Shown: positions 15,815 to 24,400, numbered from the stretch's first letter. The stretch is 64,000 bases of DNA from Pseudovibrio sp. Alg231-02 (GCF_900143565.1 NZ_FREX01000004.1:373147-437146), one strand, 5' to 3'. Translations and numbers: made by a program. The notes: generated by a model not told the origin, from the sequence alone.

Positions 15815-17313
15815 CAACTGGCAGCATTTGTTTGCGGGGCTTGGCTGCAAATGAGTTCGCCCTGCTCCAAATGACAGACCTTGTCTGCCAGCGAGCGGGC
15901 GGCGGCGTGATCGTGGGTGAAAAGCACAAGAGCCATCTTCTTGTTGCGCATCACACTGCGCAGAATTTCCAGCACCTGACTGCGGGCCTGCATGTCCAGC
16001 GCTGAGGTGGGCTCATCAGCCACCAGACACTGAGGCCGGGTCGCCAACGCCCGTGCAATCACCAATCGTTGCGCTTCACCGCCGGAGAGCTTTCTGGTTT
16101 TGCGGCGCAGGAAGTCTGAATCCGTCGGCAAGCCAACCCGCTCCAGCAACCGCGTGAGCTCAGACTGGTCCCCGCCAGACAGCATCAGCGCTTCTTTCAG
16201 GACCTCATAGACCGTAAAATGACAGGCCATAGCGCGGTGCGGGTGCTGCGGTATCAATGCCACTACGGACTTGGCGCGCCCTTCCTCATTTTGCCAATAA
16301 ACAAAGCCGTCCTGCACAGTTTCATAACCGCTCAACAACCGCGCAAGCGTGGTTTTGCCGCTCCCACTTCCCCCCAAAATCGCAAGGCACCGGCCTGCTG
16401 GCACAAACGCTGAAATGTTGGAGAGCAAGGCTCTTCCATCAAAGCTGTGATGCAGTTTATCAAGGGTCAATCCATGACCACTACGTGCCTCCAACTCCGG
16501 ATACCCCCCTTCTCCACTCGCCAGGATCGGGGCTGAGTTATGCGCGTTTCGCCTCAGTTTCAGCAATTGCTGGGTGTAGATGCTGCGCGGTCTGTCGAGC
16601 ACCTCTTCAGCTGTCCCGATCTCAGTCAATCTGCCTTTGCGCAGCACAGCCACATGGCTTGCCAGACGACGTGCCAGTTCAATGTCGTGCGTGATCAGCA
16701 TCTGGCAGCGGTCCTCACTCCCGGCCTGAAACGAGCGAATGGCGATTTCCCGATTGAAACTGTCCAGCGCGGCAGTCGGTTCGTCCATGATCAGAAATTC
16801 AGGAGAGTTTGCCAGAGCAAGAACGGTCAGAACACGCTGAATTTCGCCGCCGCTCAGAGCTGAGGGATAACGATGTAAAAGACGCTCCGGAATATTCCCT
16901 CTGGCACATTCCTCAAGCGCATCCCGCTCATAAAGCCCATGTGCCTGCAGCATCTCCTGCACATGTTGCAGGACGGTCAAATGAGGGTTCAATGCATCCG
17001 ACAGCGCTTGCACGATCAGGCCTGCAGAACATCCCCGCATGCCTTGCAATTGCGCGCGTGACGAACGCAGGACATTCATGTCTCCCAGCCAGGCCTCTCC
17101 ATTCCAGCTGAAATGACTGGAGGCCAATGGCTGTTCATCTTCTGCCAGCCTGCGCCCTTGAATGAGACCCATAAGAGAGCGGGCGAGGCTCGTCTTGCCA
17201 CCGCCGGGTTCTCCGATGACCGCCAGAGTTTGCCCTTTGTGGATCTCAAAAGAGACATCCTCAAGCAAAGACTGGCGACCATAGTAAAGATTAAGCTGCT
17301 CAACGCGGATCAT
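15814..17313 (-). CDS. Double ATP-binding protein of peptide/nickel-type ABC transporter
   Basis: This 499-residue cytosolic protein has two complete ABC ATPase domains, equal to DppD and DppF fused. The first half has GEPGGGKTS, LSGGEIQRV and [10 protein letters not shown]; the second has GGSGSGKTT, LSGGEAQRLV and VADEPTSALD. It energises the two permeases encoded just upstream. The ATG at 17313 follows AAAGGAA and overlaps the end of the permease gene by 14 bases. The operon also has a binding protein and a TsaA-like protein and lies between tdaR3 and the SLC13/tdaF block. Confidence 0.92.
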   Translation of the reverse strand: MIRVEQLNLYYGRQSLLEDVSFEIHKGQTLAVIGEPGGGKTSLARSLMGLIQGRRLAEDEQPLASSHFSWNGEAWLGDMNVLRSSRAQLQGMRGCSAGLIVQALSDALNPHLTVLQHVQEMLQAHGLYERDALEECARGNIPERLLHRYPSALSGGEIQRVLTVLALANSPEFLIMDEPTAALDSFNREIAIRSFQAGSEDRCQMLITHDIELARRLASHVAVLRKGRLTEIGTAEEVLDRPRSIYTQQLLKLRRNAHNSAPILASGEGGYPELEARSGHGLTLDKLHHSFDGRALLSNISAFVPAGRCLAILGGSGSGKTTLARLLSGYETVQDGFVYWQNEEGRAKSVVALIPQHPHRAMACHFTVYEVLKEALMLSGGDQSELTRLLERVGLPTDSDFLRRKTRKLSGGEAQRLVIARALATRPQCLVADEPTSALDMQARSQVLEILRSVMRNKKMALVLFTHDHAAARSLADKVCHLEQGELICSQAPQTNAAS

Positions 17314-18145
17314 GGTGTTCCTTTCCGCTGAGGCTGCCGTTTGACATGTAGCCTTCACCAATAATCAAGATGCCGACGAGAAACAGAGAAAGCGCACCCG
17401 CTGGCGGAAGCAGGAGCCAGAGCCATGCATCCGTATAAAGATAGTCCATTGAATCCTGTATCATACTGCCCCAGGTCAGCAGCCTTGGATCAGTCAGCCC
17501 CAAAAACCCGAAACCAGCTGTTTTGAGGGCTGCCTGCCGTACATTTTGCAAAAACAAACCGACAATTGCGGGCCAGATCGCGGGCAGGATGTGGTGGCGC
17601 AGACAGTATCTACGACTGGCCCCCATACGCCGCGCAAAATGCACATTCTCGCGGGTCAGCTCCCGCAGCAAAATCGGCAGAGCAACACGCACATCCTCAT
17701 GCCAGCCAGTCAGCGACAGAAGCACCACAAGCCCAAGGAAACCGGGCTGTATCCAGGCCGCCAGCAGCAGCAATAACAGGATGGACGGGATCACCTGCAG
17801 CACGTCCACCAATCGCAAGACCGCGCTGCGTATGCGTGGTCCGCCAAATGCAGCCAGACTGGATGCAGCCAAAGCCAGTACCAGCGCCGCAGTGGCTGTG
17901 ATGAGTGCGAGAAACACCGTGATTGGAGCTGCTCTTACAAGACCGACAAAAACATCCTGCCCAATCCCATTGGTGCCAAGCCAGTGCGCCATACTCGGGG
18001 CCTGCAAAACATCCGGGCTGGTTTTGTAATGAGGCAAACTTTCTGACAGCGCAAAGCCTGCCATAACCAGCACAGCCGAGGCAGCAATCGCTCCCCGTGA
18101 AATGAAACCAGCACTTTGTGTGATAGGTGACCAATAACCAAGCAT
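17300..18145 (-). CDS. Peptide/nickel-type ABC transporter permease (DppC-like)
   Basis: This inner-membrane permease has 281 residues with about six membrane segments. The family features are LGTNGIGQDVFVGLVRAAP, where a typical DppC has GTDxxGRD, and the ATPase-contact loop ARRMGASRRYCLRHHILPA. ATG 18145 has an AGAGGGTGA site, 4 bases after the stop of the DppB-like gene. An earlier ATG at 18187 would overlap that gene and is rejected. With the neighbouring permease it forms the membrane channel; the substrate is unknown. Confidence 0.88.
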   Translation of the reverse strand: MLGYWSPITQSAGFISRGAIAASAVLVMAGFALSESLPHYKTSPDVLQAPSMAHWLGTNGIGQDVFVGLVRAAPITVFLALITATAALVLALAASSLAAFGGPRIRSAVLRLVDVLQVIPSILLLLLLAAWIQPGFLGLVVLLSLTGWHEDVRVALPILLRELTRENVHFARRMGASRRYCLRHHILPAIWPAIVGLFLQNVRQAALKTAGFGFLGLTDPRLLTWGSMIQDSMDYLYTDAWLWLLLPPAGALSLFLVGILIIGEGYMSNGSLSGKEHHDPR

Positions 18146-18149
18146 GAGA

Positions 18150-19103
18150 TCACCCTCTACGCGCCAGGCTTGTAGCGACAGCATCAATGACCCAGTTCAG
18201 CAGCAGAACCAAACCAGCCATAACGATAACCGCACCCTGCAACAAAACGTAGTCACGATCCAAAATAGCGTTATAAATCAAGTGCCCTGTTCCGGGATAA
18301 GAGAAGACAATCTCAACGAACAGGACAGCACCAAACAAGCCAGTCAGCGCATCGCTCATTCGTGCCAGAAAAACCGGAAACAGGCTTCTCCCGTAATAAG
18401 CCGTGCGCAGGCGCCAGCCTTTGATGCCACGCCCGCAGGCATTGAGAATGAAAGGCCGCTGAGACAGCGTGATCGCCTCTCCCCGTGCCAGAAAATAGAA
18501 CCGGGAGATTTCGTGCAAGGACAGTGCCAGCACGGGCAACACTGCGTGACGGGCGATATCAAAATCCCGCTGTATCGGATTGCTGCTGGGAAACAAAGGC
18601 TCAGATCCACCGGAGGGCAACACGGGCCACACAATGCCAAAAGCAAGCAGCAACAGCACGGCAGAGGTGAATGGCGGAATGCTGGCGACAACTGTCACGG
18701 CGCCAGTCGCAATCCTGTCAAAGAAAGCCCCAGGCGCCTTGCCAGCTTCAATGCCACCAGCAGCCCCTGCCAGAAGAAAAATCGGTGCAGCGCAGGTGAT
18801 CAGAAGCAAGGTCCATGGAATAGATGCTTTGAGCAGTTCCGAGACAGGGGCAGCATGCGGAACCGAGTATCCCAGATCGCCTCTGATAAGATCCCAAAGG
18901 TAAACGCCAAGCTGCTGCGGCCAATCCCCCGCCAGGCCGAACTGGGCGCGGAGTTCAGCACTCTCCGCACCAGTGAGGTTGCGCGAAAGGTCAGAGGCAA
19001 GAAACACCTCAACAGGATCCCCTGGAAGCATTCGCGGTAAAAAGAACACCAGCAAAACCAGCAGGGCAAACACCAAAAGGCGGATGCCAAGGCCAGACAG
19101 CAT
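18150..19103 (-). CDS. Peptide/nickel-type ABC transporter permease (DppB-like)
   Basis: About 317 residues are encoded. A long N-terminal membrane segment (MLSGLGIRLLVFALLVLLV) is followed by the typical MLPGDPVEVFL, a periplasmic stretch and a domain of further membrane spans, as in DppB/NikB. ATG 19103 is chosen because the protein then begins directly with the expected first membrane helix. It has no clear ribosome site, and an upstream frame extension to 19253 would overlap the binding-protein gene. It is paired with the DppC-like permease. Confidence 0.85.
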   Translation of the reverse strand: MLSGLGIRLLVFALLVLLVFFLPRMLPGDPVEVFLASDLSRNLTGAESAELRAQFGLAGDWPQQLGVYLWDLIRGDLGYSVPHAAPVSELLKASIPWTLLLITCAAPIFLLAGAAGGIEAGKAPGAFFDRIATGAVTVVASIPPFTSAVLLLLAFGIVWPVLPSGGSEPLFPSSNPIQRDFDIARHAVLPVLALSLHEISRFYFLARGEAITLSQRPFILNACGRGIKGWRLRTAYYGRSLFPVFLARMSDALTGLFGAVLFVEIVFSYPGTGHLIYNAILDRDYVLLQGAVIVMAGLVLLLNWVIDAVATSLARRG

Positions 19104-19200
19104 GTTTAAAATAATCGGAGGTACCACAAGAACGGCCTGTCTGTTGTTGGTTGTCTTATGCCAGCCACCCGAAGGCAGCTGACAATGGGTGTCCAGCTGA

Positions 19201-20763
19201 TCAATCAACCAGATAGGATTTATGGAGTGCTGAAGGGACGCCGATCGCCACACCGCCGGGCATAAACTGAAGGGATGAAAGCTTATCGTTGTAAGCCGTC
19301 ACCATGTGAGGATTTGCGATGGCATAGGCTGGTAGTTCCTCAGAATAAGCCTTCTGAAATTCACCCAGAATTTTCTGCCTCTCCGTCTTATTGGTTGCAA
19401 CAGACTGAGCAATCACCAGCGACTGCAGATGCTCACCCTGATAGCCATCGCTAGCCCATTTACGCCCAAAGACACGGCGCATGATTCCATTCGGATCGCC
19501 AAGAGTACCGGAGGCATAAAGGGCCAGATCATAATTGCCCTCAGACAGAGTGTCCTGAAGCGCGGCACGCTCTAAAATGCGAACCTCCAGCTCTATGCCA
19601 AAGGTCTCCAGTTGTTCTGCAAGGACTTTCGCTGTTTTGCTTTCGCGCCTGCTGGCAAGAAGGCGTAAAACAACCCGCTCTCCATCACGATACCACTGCC
19701 CATCTTCTCCTCGGTCCCACCCTTTGGAGAGCAGCAGATCAGTGGCCCGCTGAGGATTAAATAAGTACTCAGGATGCTTGTCTTGAGAATGCCAGGGCGA
19801 CTCCTCCTGAATGAACCCGGTATCTGCAACATCCGCCGTTTTTTGGAAAACAGTTTCGATAATGGCAGGTCGGTCAATCGCATAGGCAATCGCGTGGCGA
19901 AGCGCTTTATCGTTGAAGCGTCCGTTATGGTTGTATCCAAGGCGCAGGGAATGGTGGCTAAACGCCTTGGCAACGTTCATGCCTATCGCTTCGGCCTGTT
20001 CCAAACGGTCCGGAGGCAGATAGGAAATCACGTCAATCTCCCCAGCATGAGCCGCCCGCAACGCCGCATCTGTCGCCATTTTCACAATCGCAATACGCTT
20101 GAATTTCGGCTTGCCCAGATAATAGTCTGCATTGCCTTCCAGCACATAGCGCCCTTGTGCCTTGCTGTACTCAACAAGGCGGTAAGGCCCACTGCCAATA
20201 ACAGCATCCGGTTCTGCAAAACGTTGAGGTTCAACCACATCCTGATAAACGTGTTTTGGCAGGACTGGCATGGAAAGCAGGAGCCCGTTCAGCAATCCTG
20301 CATCTGGCTTTTTGAGAAAGATCTTGAGGTGATCAGGAGAGATAACCTCGGCTTCTCTCACATTCTCGACGGAAACAAAGACGTACGGATGTTCCTTCAT
20401 GTAGCTGAAAGTGAAAGCAGCATCCGCCGCTGTAACCTGCTGCCCATCATGCCAGGACGCTCGCAAATCCAAATACAGATCACAGGTCAAGCCATCCTTG
20501 GAAACAGTCCAGCGCCGCGCCAGTGCCGGAACCAGCTCACCGTCTTTCGACTGGCTCAACAGGCTATCAAAAACGTATGTGGTGTAGAGGTAACCAATGC
20601 CGTTTCTGCCATGAACATAAGGCGCCAACATCCCGCGGTCTCCGCGGGCATCGGTTATAACAAGCTGGTTTATGGGACCAGAAATCCCCGCAGCTATTGT
20701 CAGCAGCAGAGCCGCGACAGCTGCAATTACAACGCGCACAAGGGGTTGGTGAAAGATGTGCAT
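19201..20763 (-). CDS. Peptide/nickel-family ABC substrate-binding protein (SBP_bac_5)
   Basis: This 520-residue periplasmic protein starts with an N-terminal hydrophobic signal (VVIAAVAALLLTIAA). Family features are VFDSLLSQSKDGELVPALARRWTVS, LRASWHDGQQVTAADAAFT and GSGPYRLVEYS. The family binds peptides, opines, nickel or metallophore complexes; the ligand cannot be told. A CTCAG-N5-CTGAG palindrome lies immediately before its start codon (20765-20781), suggesting an internal promoter or operator in the TsaA-ABC operon. Because TDA binds iron, uptake of a TDA-metal complex or of a precursor is a testable guess only. Confidence 0.88.
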   Translation of the reverse strand: MHIFHQPLVRVVIAAVAALLLTIAAGISGPINQLVITDARGDRGMLAPYVHGRNGIGYLYTTYVFDSLLSQSKDGELVPALARRWTVSKDGLTCDLYLDLRASWHDGQQVTAADAAFTFSYMKEHPYVFVSVENVREAEVISPDHLKIFLKKPDAGLLNGLLLSMPVLPKHVYQDVVEPQRFAEPDAVIGSGPYRLVEYSKAQGRYVLEGNADYYLGKPKFKRIAIVKMATDAALRAAHAGEIDVISYLPPDRLEQAEAIGMNVAKAFSHHSLRLGYNHNGRFNDKALRHAIAYAIDRPAIIETVFQKTADVADTGFIQEESPWHSQDKHPEYLFNPQRATDLLLSKGWDRGEDGQWYRDGERVVLRLLASRRESKTAKVLAEQLETFGIELEVRILERAALQDTLSEGNYDLALYASGTLGDPNGIMRRVFGRKWASDGYQGEHLQSLVIAQSVATNKTERQKILGEFQKAYSEELPAYAIANPHMVTAYNDKLSSLQFMPGGVAIGVPSALHKSYLVD

Positions 20764-20764
20764 G

Positions 20765-20781
20765 TCTCAGACTTTCTGAGC
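20765..20781. promoter_or_regulatory. CTCAG-N5-CTGAG box before the ABC binding-protein gene
   Basis: TCTCAG-ACTTT-CTGAGC has perfect 5-bp arms in the same spacing as the boxes at 21400 and 25918, with T-N11-A (T20767, A20779). It lies in the 55-base gap between the TsaA-like gene and the binding-protein gene, touching the start codon. It could alternatively act as an RNA hairpin on the ribosome site. Confidence 0.5.
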
Positions 20782-20818
20782 GGGACGCACGGCAACATGC
20801 GCATCCTCAGGTTCCGGA

Positions 20819-21277
20819 TCATGGCTGCCACGCAATTTGCGCAGTTGGCTGGTGGTCTTCTATAGGGACATAGGGTTTGATATCCAGAATTGGCGTGCCA
20901 TCGATGCAATCCAATCCACTCACTGTCAAAACGTTGCCGTCCCGTTTAATTAATTCAACCGAGCTCAAACCAATCGGGTTCGGGCGGTTGGGTGAACGGC
21001 TGGCAAAAACACCACGTGTTGCTTCCTCTCCACGGGCGCGCCGAACAAGCGCGGTTCCGTCAGAGTGGTGCAGCCAGTACATCACCCAAAGATGAGAGGC
21101 CATCGTGATGTTCAAAAGCGCATCCGCATAAGGAGAGGCAATTTCCAGTTGGCTCTGGGCAGGGTTGCGACGACTGGATTTCGGGCATTCGCGCGTTTCT
21201 GAGAAGCCTGAGCGCACAAAGCCAATCGGGTTCATGATGATGCCTGAAGACACCGTGGTTTCCTGCTGATTATTCAT
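20819..21277 (-). CDS. TsaA-like (TrmO/VirR family) protein
   Basis: This 152-residue protein has the TsaA-like beta-barrel: NPIGFVRSGFSET at the start, GVFASRSPNRPNPIGLSSVEL in the middle and GLDCIDGTPILDIKPY near the end. TrmO members use S-adenosylmethionine to N6-methylate t6A37 in tRNA. However, short stand-alone TsaA-domain proteins also occur in small-molecule and transport operons with unknown targets. Here it is the first gene of the ABC transporter operon and divergent from SLC13 across a box-bearing region. Whether it methylates tRNA or a small molecule is open. Confidence 0.82.
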   Translation of the reverse strand: MNNQQETTVSSGIIMNPIGFVRSGFSETRECPKSSRRNPAQSQLEIASPYADALLNITMASHLWVMYWLHHSDGTALVRRARGEEATRGVFASRSPNRPNPIGLSSVELIKRDGNVLTVSGLDCIDGTPILDIKPYVPIEDHQPTAQIAWQP

Positions 21278-21379
21278 TTATGAAGCCGTAATAGGTTGCA
21301 AAATTAAACACTTAACGTCTCCAAAGCCAAAGCCTACCTTAACAACAGATCGATACTTGGAGACGATATCCGAGTAAAT

Positions 21380-21469
21380 TCGATTTATCAGATAGGCTAC
21401 CTCAGCTTTCCTGAGGGCGCATTGATAAGCATATTCGAAAATGCTGAGGCTATGCCTCTGATAAATCGA
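21380..21469. repeat. 90-bp imperfect palindrome in the TsaA/SLC13 divergent region
   Basis: The left arm (21380-21405) and right arm (21444-21469) are near-perfect inverted copies. The outer 13 bases, TCGATTTATCAGA, are identical when inverted, and the inner ends CCTCAG/CTGAGG also match. Smaller palindromes are nested inside: the CCTCAG-N5-CTGAGG box (21400-21416), GAGGC-TAT-GCCTC (21446-21458) and a GCAT..TTCGAA..ATGC core (about 21429-21444). It could be a multi-site operator or a small palindromic repeat. Confidence 0.7.
21400..21416. promoter_or_regulatory. Perfect CCTCAG-N5-CTGAGG box
   Basis: CCTCAG-CTTTC-CTGAGG has perfect 6-bp arms and the T-N11-A form of LysR targets (T21402, A21414). 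It lies between the divergent TsaA-ABC operon and the SLC13 gene and is nested in a larger palindrome. Confidence 0.65.
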
Positions 21470-21540
21470 TTGGATTATTGGCAAGCGCAAAAATCATAGT
21501 TCTGGCACCTCATTTTTCAAAATCAGAATCACAGGTCGCT

Positions 21541-22992
21541 ATGACAGATCACACCCAGCACGACACAGCTCCGGCCTCCGGGCTCAGTCCCACGCCCGAA
21601 AAAATAAAATCCTCGTTTAACACCAAACAGACCTGGCAGTTTCTTGGTGTTACAGTTGCCGCCACAATCGCGGGCCTTCTGGCTTCCGCTTATCTGCCTG
21701 CTGGCATGGCCGTTGCTGCGGTCCTGTCCGTTGGTTGCCTCGGTTTGTGGGCAACAGGTGTGGTGCCGGAATACTGGACCGCGCTCGCCTTCTTCTTCGT
21801 TGCCATCGTGATAGGCATTGCCCCGCCGGACGTGGTGTTTTCCGGGTTCCAGACGTCAACCTTCTGGCTGCTGTTTGCAGGCCTGGTGCTTGGCGCCTCC
21901 ATCAAGCACACCAAGCTGGACAAACGAGCTGCCGTTTTGTTGATGCGTTTGCCGCTCAACAGCTATGCGGGACTGGTCTCCAGCATTGTTGCCTTCAGTG
22001 TGGCGCTGGCATTTGTGGTGCCGTCTTCCATTGGCCGCATCATGATTTTGCTGCCGGTGATCTCCGCCCTTGCTGCACAGATCGGTTTCAAGCCCGGCTC
22101 CAACGGGCGCACAGGTATGCTGTGTGCGGCGGCCTTTGCGACCTTCGCTCCGGCATTCACCATTTTGCCTGCCAACGCCCCCAACATGATCCTCGCGGGG
22201 ATGAGCGAGAGTCTCTATGACCTCAGTATTTCCTATTGGGATTACTTGCGTCTGAACTTCCCGGTTCTGGGCATCCTGAAATCACTCATCCTTATCGGTC
22301 TGACACTGGTGCTGTTCCCAGACAAGCTTCCGCAGGACGCGCATGAGACCACTGAGGAAGTACCACCCGTTAGTGCTCCTGAACGGCGCCTGATGATCAT
22401 TCTGGCCCTGTGCCTCATCTTCTGGCTGACGGACAGCCTGCATCCGATTGGTCCGGCATGGGTTGGTCTTGCTGCGGCTCTCGCCTGCTTCTGGCCCAAT
22501 GCCAAACTGACTTCCAAAACCTGCATCAATCAGGATCTGAGCTATGGCTCTCTGATGTTCGTCGCGGGCATCATGGGGCTGGGAGCGGTTATCTCAGTTG
22601 CCGGACTGGGTGAGGCTTTGGTTCAGGCTGTTGGCGGCAAAGCCGGTTTTGCCGAGGACACACCAATCTGGAACCTGTCCGTCCTCACTGGCCTGTCGAC
22701 ACTGGTTGCCATGGCAACAAACCTGCCGGGTGTGCCTGCGGTGATGACACCGGTTGCCGGAGATCTGGCAGATGCCACTGGCCTGCCCTTGCAGACTGTT
22801 TTGATGACGCAGGTTATGGCGTTTTCCAATGTGTTTCTGCCGTTTCAGGCGCCGCCACTGGTCGCCGCCATTCAGGTTGGAAACCTGCCACCAAAGGCCG
22901 TGATCAAACTGTGTCTGACGCTGTTTGCGATCAGCCTGTTCCTGCTTGTCCCAATCGACATGATGTGGTGGTACCTGCTCGGATTTCTTTGA
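21541..22992 (+). CDS. SLC13/DASS-family anion:sodium symporter
   Basis: This inner-membrane carrier has 483 residues with about 12 hydrophobic segments. The family is recognised from VVPEYWTALAFFFVAIVIGIAPP-type segments, the SIGRIMILLPVIS and FAPAFTILPANAPNMI loops, and the repeat half near ATNLPGVPAVMTPVAGDLA. Members import sulfate, dicarboxylates or related anions with sodium. ATG 21541 has a CAGG site; an upstream start at 21478 would add an unlikely soluble lead. It leads a plus-strand set with a haloperoxidase-like protein and a DUF2938 protein. Sulfate or organosulfur supply for TDA is a possible role, unproved. Confidence 0.85.
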   Translation: MTDHTQHDTAPASGLSPTPEKIKSSFNTKQTWQFLGVTVAATIAGLLASAYLPAGMAVAAVLSVGCLGLWATGVVPEYWTALAFFFVAIVIGIAPPDVVFSGFQTSTFWLLFAGLVLGASIKHTKLDKRAAVLLMRLPLNSYAGLVSSIVAFSVALAFVVPSSIGRIMILLPVISALAAQIGFKPGSNGRTGMLCAAAFATFAPAFTILPANAPNMILAGMSESLYDLSISYWDYLRLNFPVLGILKSLILIGLTLVLFPDKLPQDAHETTEEVPPVSAPERRLMIILALCLIFWLTDSLHPIGPAWVGLAAALACFWPNAKLTSKTCINQDLSYGSLMFVAGIMGLGAVISVAGLGEALVQAVGGKAGFAEDTPIWNLSVLTGLSTLVAMATNLPGVPAVMTPVAGDLADATGLPLQTVLMTQVMAFSNVFLPFQAPPLVAAIQVGNLPPKAVIKLCLTLFAISLFLLVPIDMMWWYLLGFL

Positions 22993-23000
22993 GCACCTTC

Positions 23001-23032
23001 AGGCGGGCCCACACAAATACTGAGGCCCGCCT
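23001..23032 (+). terminator. Hairpin between SLC13 and haloperoxidase-like genes
   Basis: AGGCGGGCC (23001-23009) pairs perfectly with GGCCCGCCT (23024-23032); a loose pyrimidine tail (TCCATTCTTTCG) follows. It is likely a terminator or attenuator at the end of the SLC13 gene. Confidence 0.55.
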
Positions 23033-23105
23033 TCCATTCTTTCGATTTGTGCAAAGCGAATTTCCATTCCTAGCTATAGCCGTTTTCAAATTGCGAGGTT
23101 TTAGT

Positions 23106-24371
23106 ATGACGACCCGATTTACTTGGTTGAAGACAATTGCTTACAGCGGCGCTCTGGCGCTCGTGATTACTGGTGGAGCCGCCAAAGCAGAATTGGCTGC
23201 TGACTGGCAAGACACCGCCATGGGCCTTTTCAACGCTGAAAAATGGCCCGGAGCCAAACGCCAGCGCGCCCTGACAATATTGCATACTGCAATGTTCGAC
23301 GCCGCGAACGCAGTTGAAGGTACCTACGCCCCTTACGCGTACACTGGCTCAACCAATCCGGATGCATCTGCGCAAGCAGCCGTTAATCAGGCCGCCCTGC
23401 ACGTTCTGTCAGTCTTGATGCCAGAGCGTAAAGCGGAGTTGGAAATTGCTGCAAAGGAACGCCTTGCAAACCTGAAGAGCCCACAGTCTGGCATTGCCCT
23501 GGGTCAAGCCGTTGCAGAGCAAATTCTGGCAGCACGCGCATCAGACAACGCTAACTTCTCAGTAAATTACACACCGGGTCCAGCAGAAGCGGGTGTGTAT
23601 CAGCCAACGTCTAAACGCCAGATGGTTGCGCCGAAAATTCGTGAGATGAAGCCATTTGTTCTGTCCTCTGCGACCCACTTCCGCGTGCCGCCACCTCCGG
23701 CACTGGAGAGCATGCAGTATCAGCGTGGTCTGAGTGAAGTCGTAAAGTTGGGCGGCAAGGAAACGCAGACTAATGAGGACAACGTCTTCATCGCCAAGCT
23801 TCATGCTGGCTCCGGCTCCGGTGCCTGGAACCAGATCGCTCGCAAAAGCAGCGCGTCCTGTGATCTGTCCATGCTGGAAGAAGCCCGCACGCTCGCGCTT
23901 CTCAACATTGCCCTGACAGACGCATTGGTTGCTGGTTTCAACGCAAAATATGAGTACGCGTTGTGGCGTCCGCAAACAGCAATGGAAGCTCTGGGCAAGA
24001 CTTATAAGCACCCAACCCTCAAGGCCGATATGGAGTGGAGCTCTCTGGTGCCAGCACCAATGCATCCTGAATATCCATGTCAGCATTGCACCAGCGGCAG
24101 CGCGGCTCAGGAAGTCATGGAATCCGTCTTCGGCGACGGCAAAATGACCTTTACCTTCAATGGCAAGGGCGGTCTTTCCAAAGATTATGTCAGCTTCCAG
24201 CAGTTTGCTGAGGAAGAGTCAGAATCCCGCGTTCTTGGCGGCGTTCACTACCGCCGTTCCAACGCTGTTGGCGACATGTTGGGCTACCAGATCGGCTCTT
24301 ACATAGCAGAGACCTCTTTGCAGCCTCTGAAGCAAATCAGCGACATCAAGAAATGTGCAGGCAGCCGCTAG
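23106..24371 (+). CDS. Secreted vanadium-haloperoxidase-like/PAP2-superfamily protein
   Basis: This 421-residue protein has a signal peptide ending near GGAAKA, so it is exported. The vanadate/phosphate-binding motifs are recognisable but altered. KYEYALWRP fits K-x6-RP. The usual PSGH segment appears as HPEYPCQHCTSGSA, with Cys residues around the His. SRVLGGVHYRRSN fits SR-x5-H, but the Asp that normally follows the His is Ser/Asn. It may be an acid phosphatase or haloperoxidase relative, or a catalytically changed form. ATG 23106 follows a short AT-rich leader. A strong terminator follows at 24401. Confidence 0.78.
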   Translation: MTTRFTWLKTIAYSGALALVITGGAAKAELAADWQDTAMGLFNAEKWPGAKRQRALTILHTAMFDAANAVEGTYAPYAYTGSTNPDASAQAAVNQAALHVLSVLMPERKAELEIAAKERLANLKSPQSGIALGQAVAEQILAARASDNANFSVNYTPGPAEAGVYQPTSKRQMVAPKIREMKPFVLSSATHFRVPPPPALESMQYQRGLSEVVKLGGKETQTNEDNVFIAKLHAGSGSGAWNQIARKSSASCDLSMLEEARTLALLNIALTDALVAGFNAKYEYALWRPQTAMEALGKTYKHPTLKADMEWSSLVPAPMHPEYPCQHCTSGSAAQEVMESVFGDGKMTFTFNGKGGLSKDYVSFQQFAEEESESRVLGGVHYRRSNAVGDMLGYQIGSYIAETSLQPLKQISDIKKCAGSR

Positions 24372-24400
24372 GTCAGCTCCTCCTGACTTAGCTTGCACTT

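Noticed and set aside
19774..20865. A 363-codon open frame on the plus strand
   Set aside because: It is antisense to the ABC binding-protein gene, which has clear family motifs.
24190..24215. GTTTGCTGAGG half-site identical to the right part of the tdaF box
   Set aside because: It lies within the haloperoxidase-like coding region and lacks the CTCAG half.
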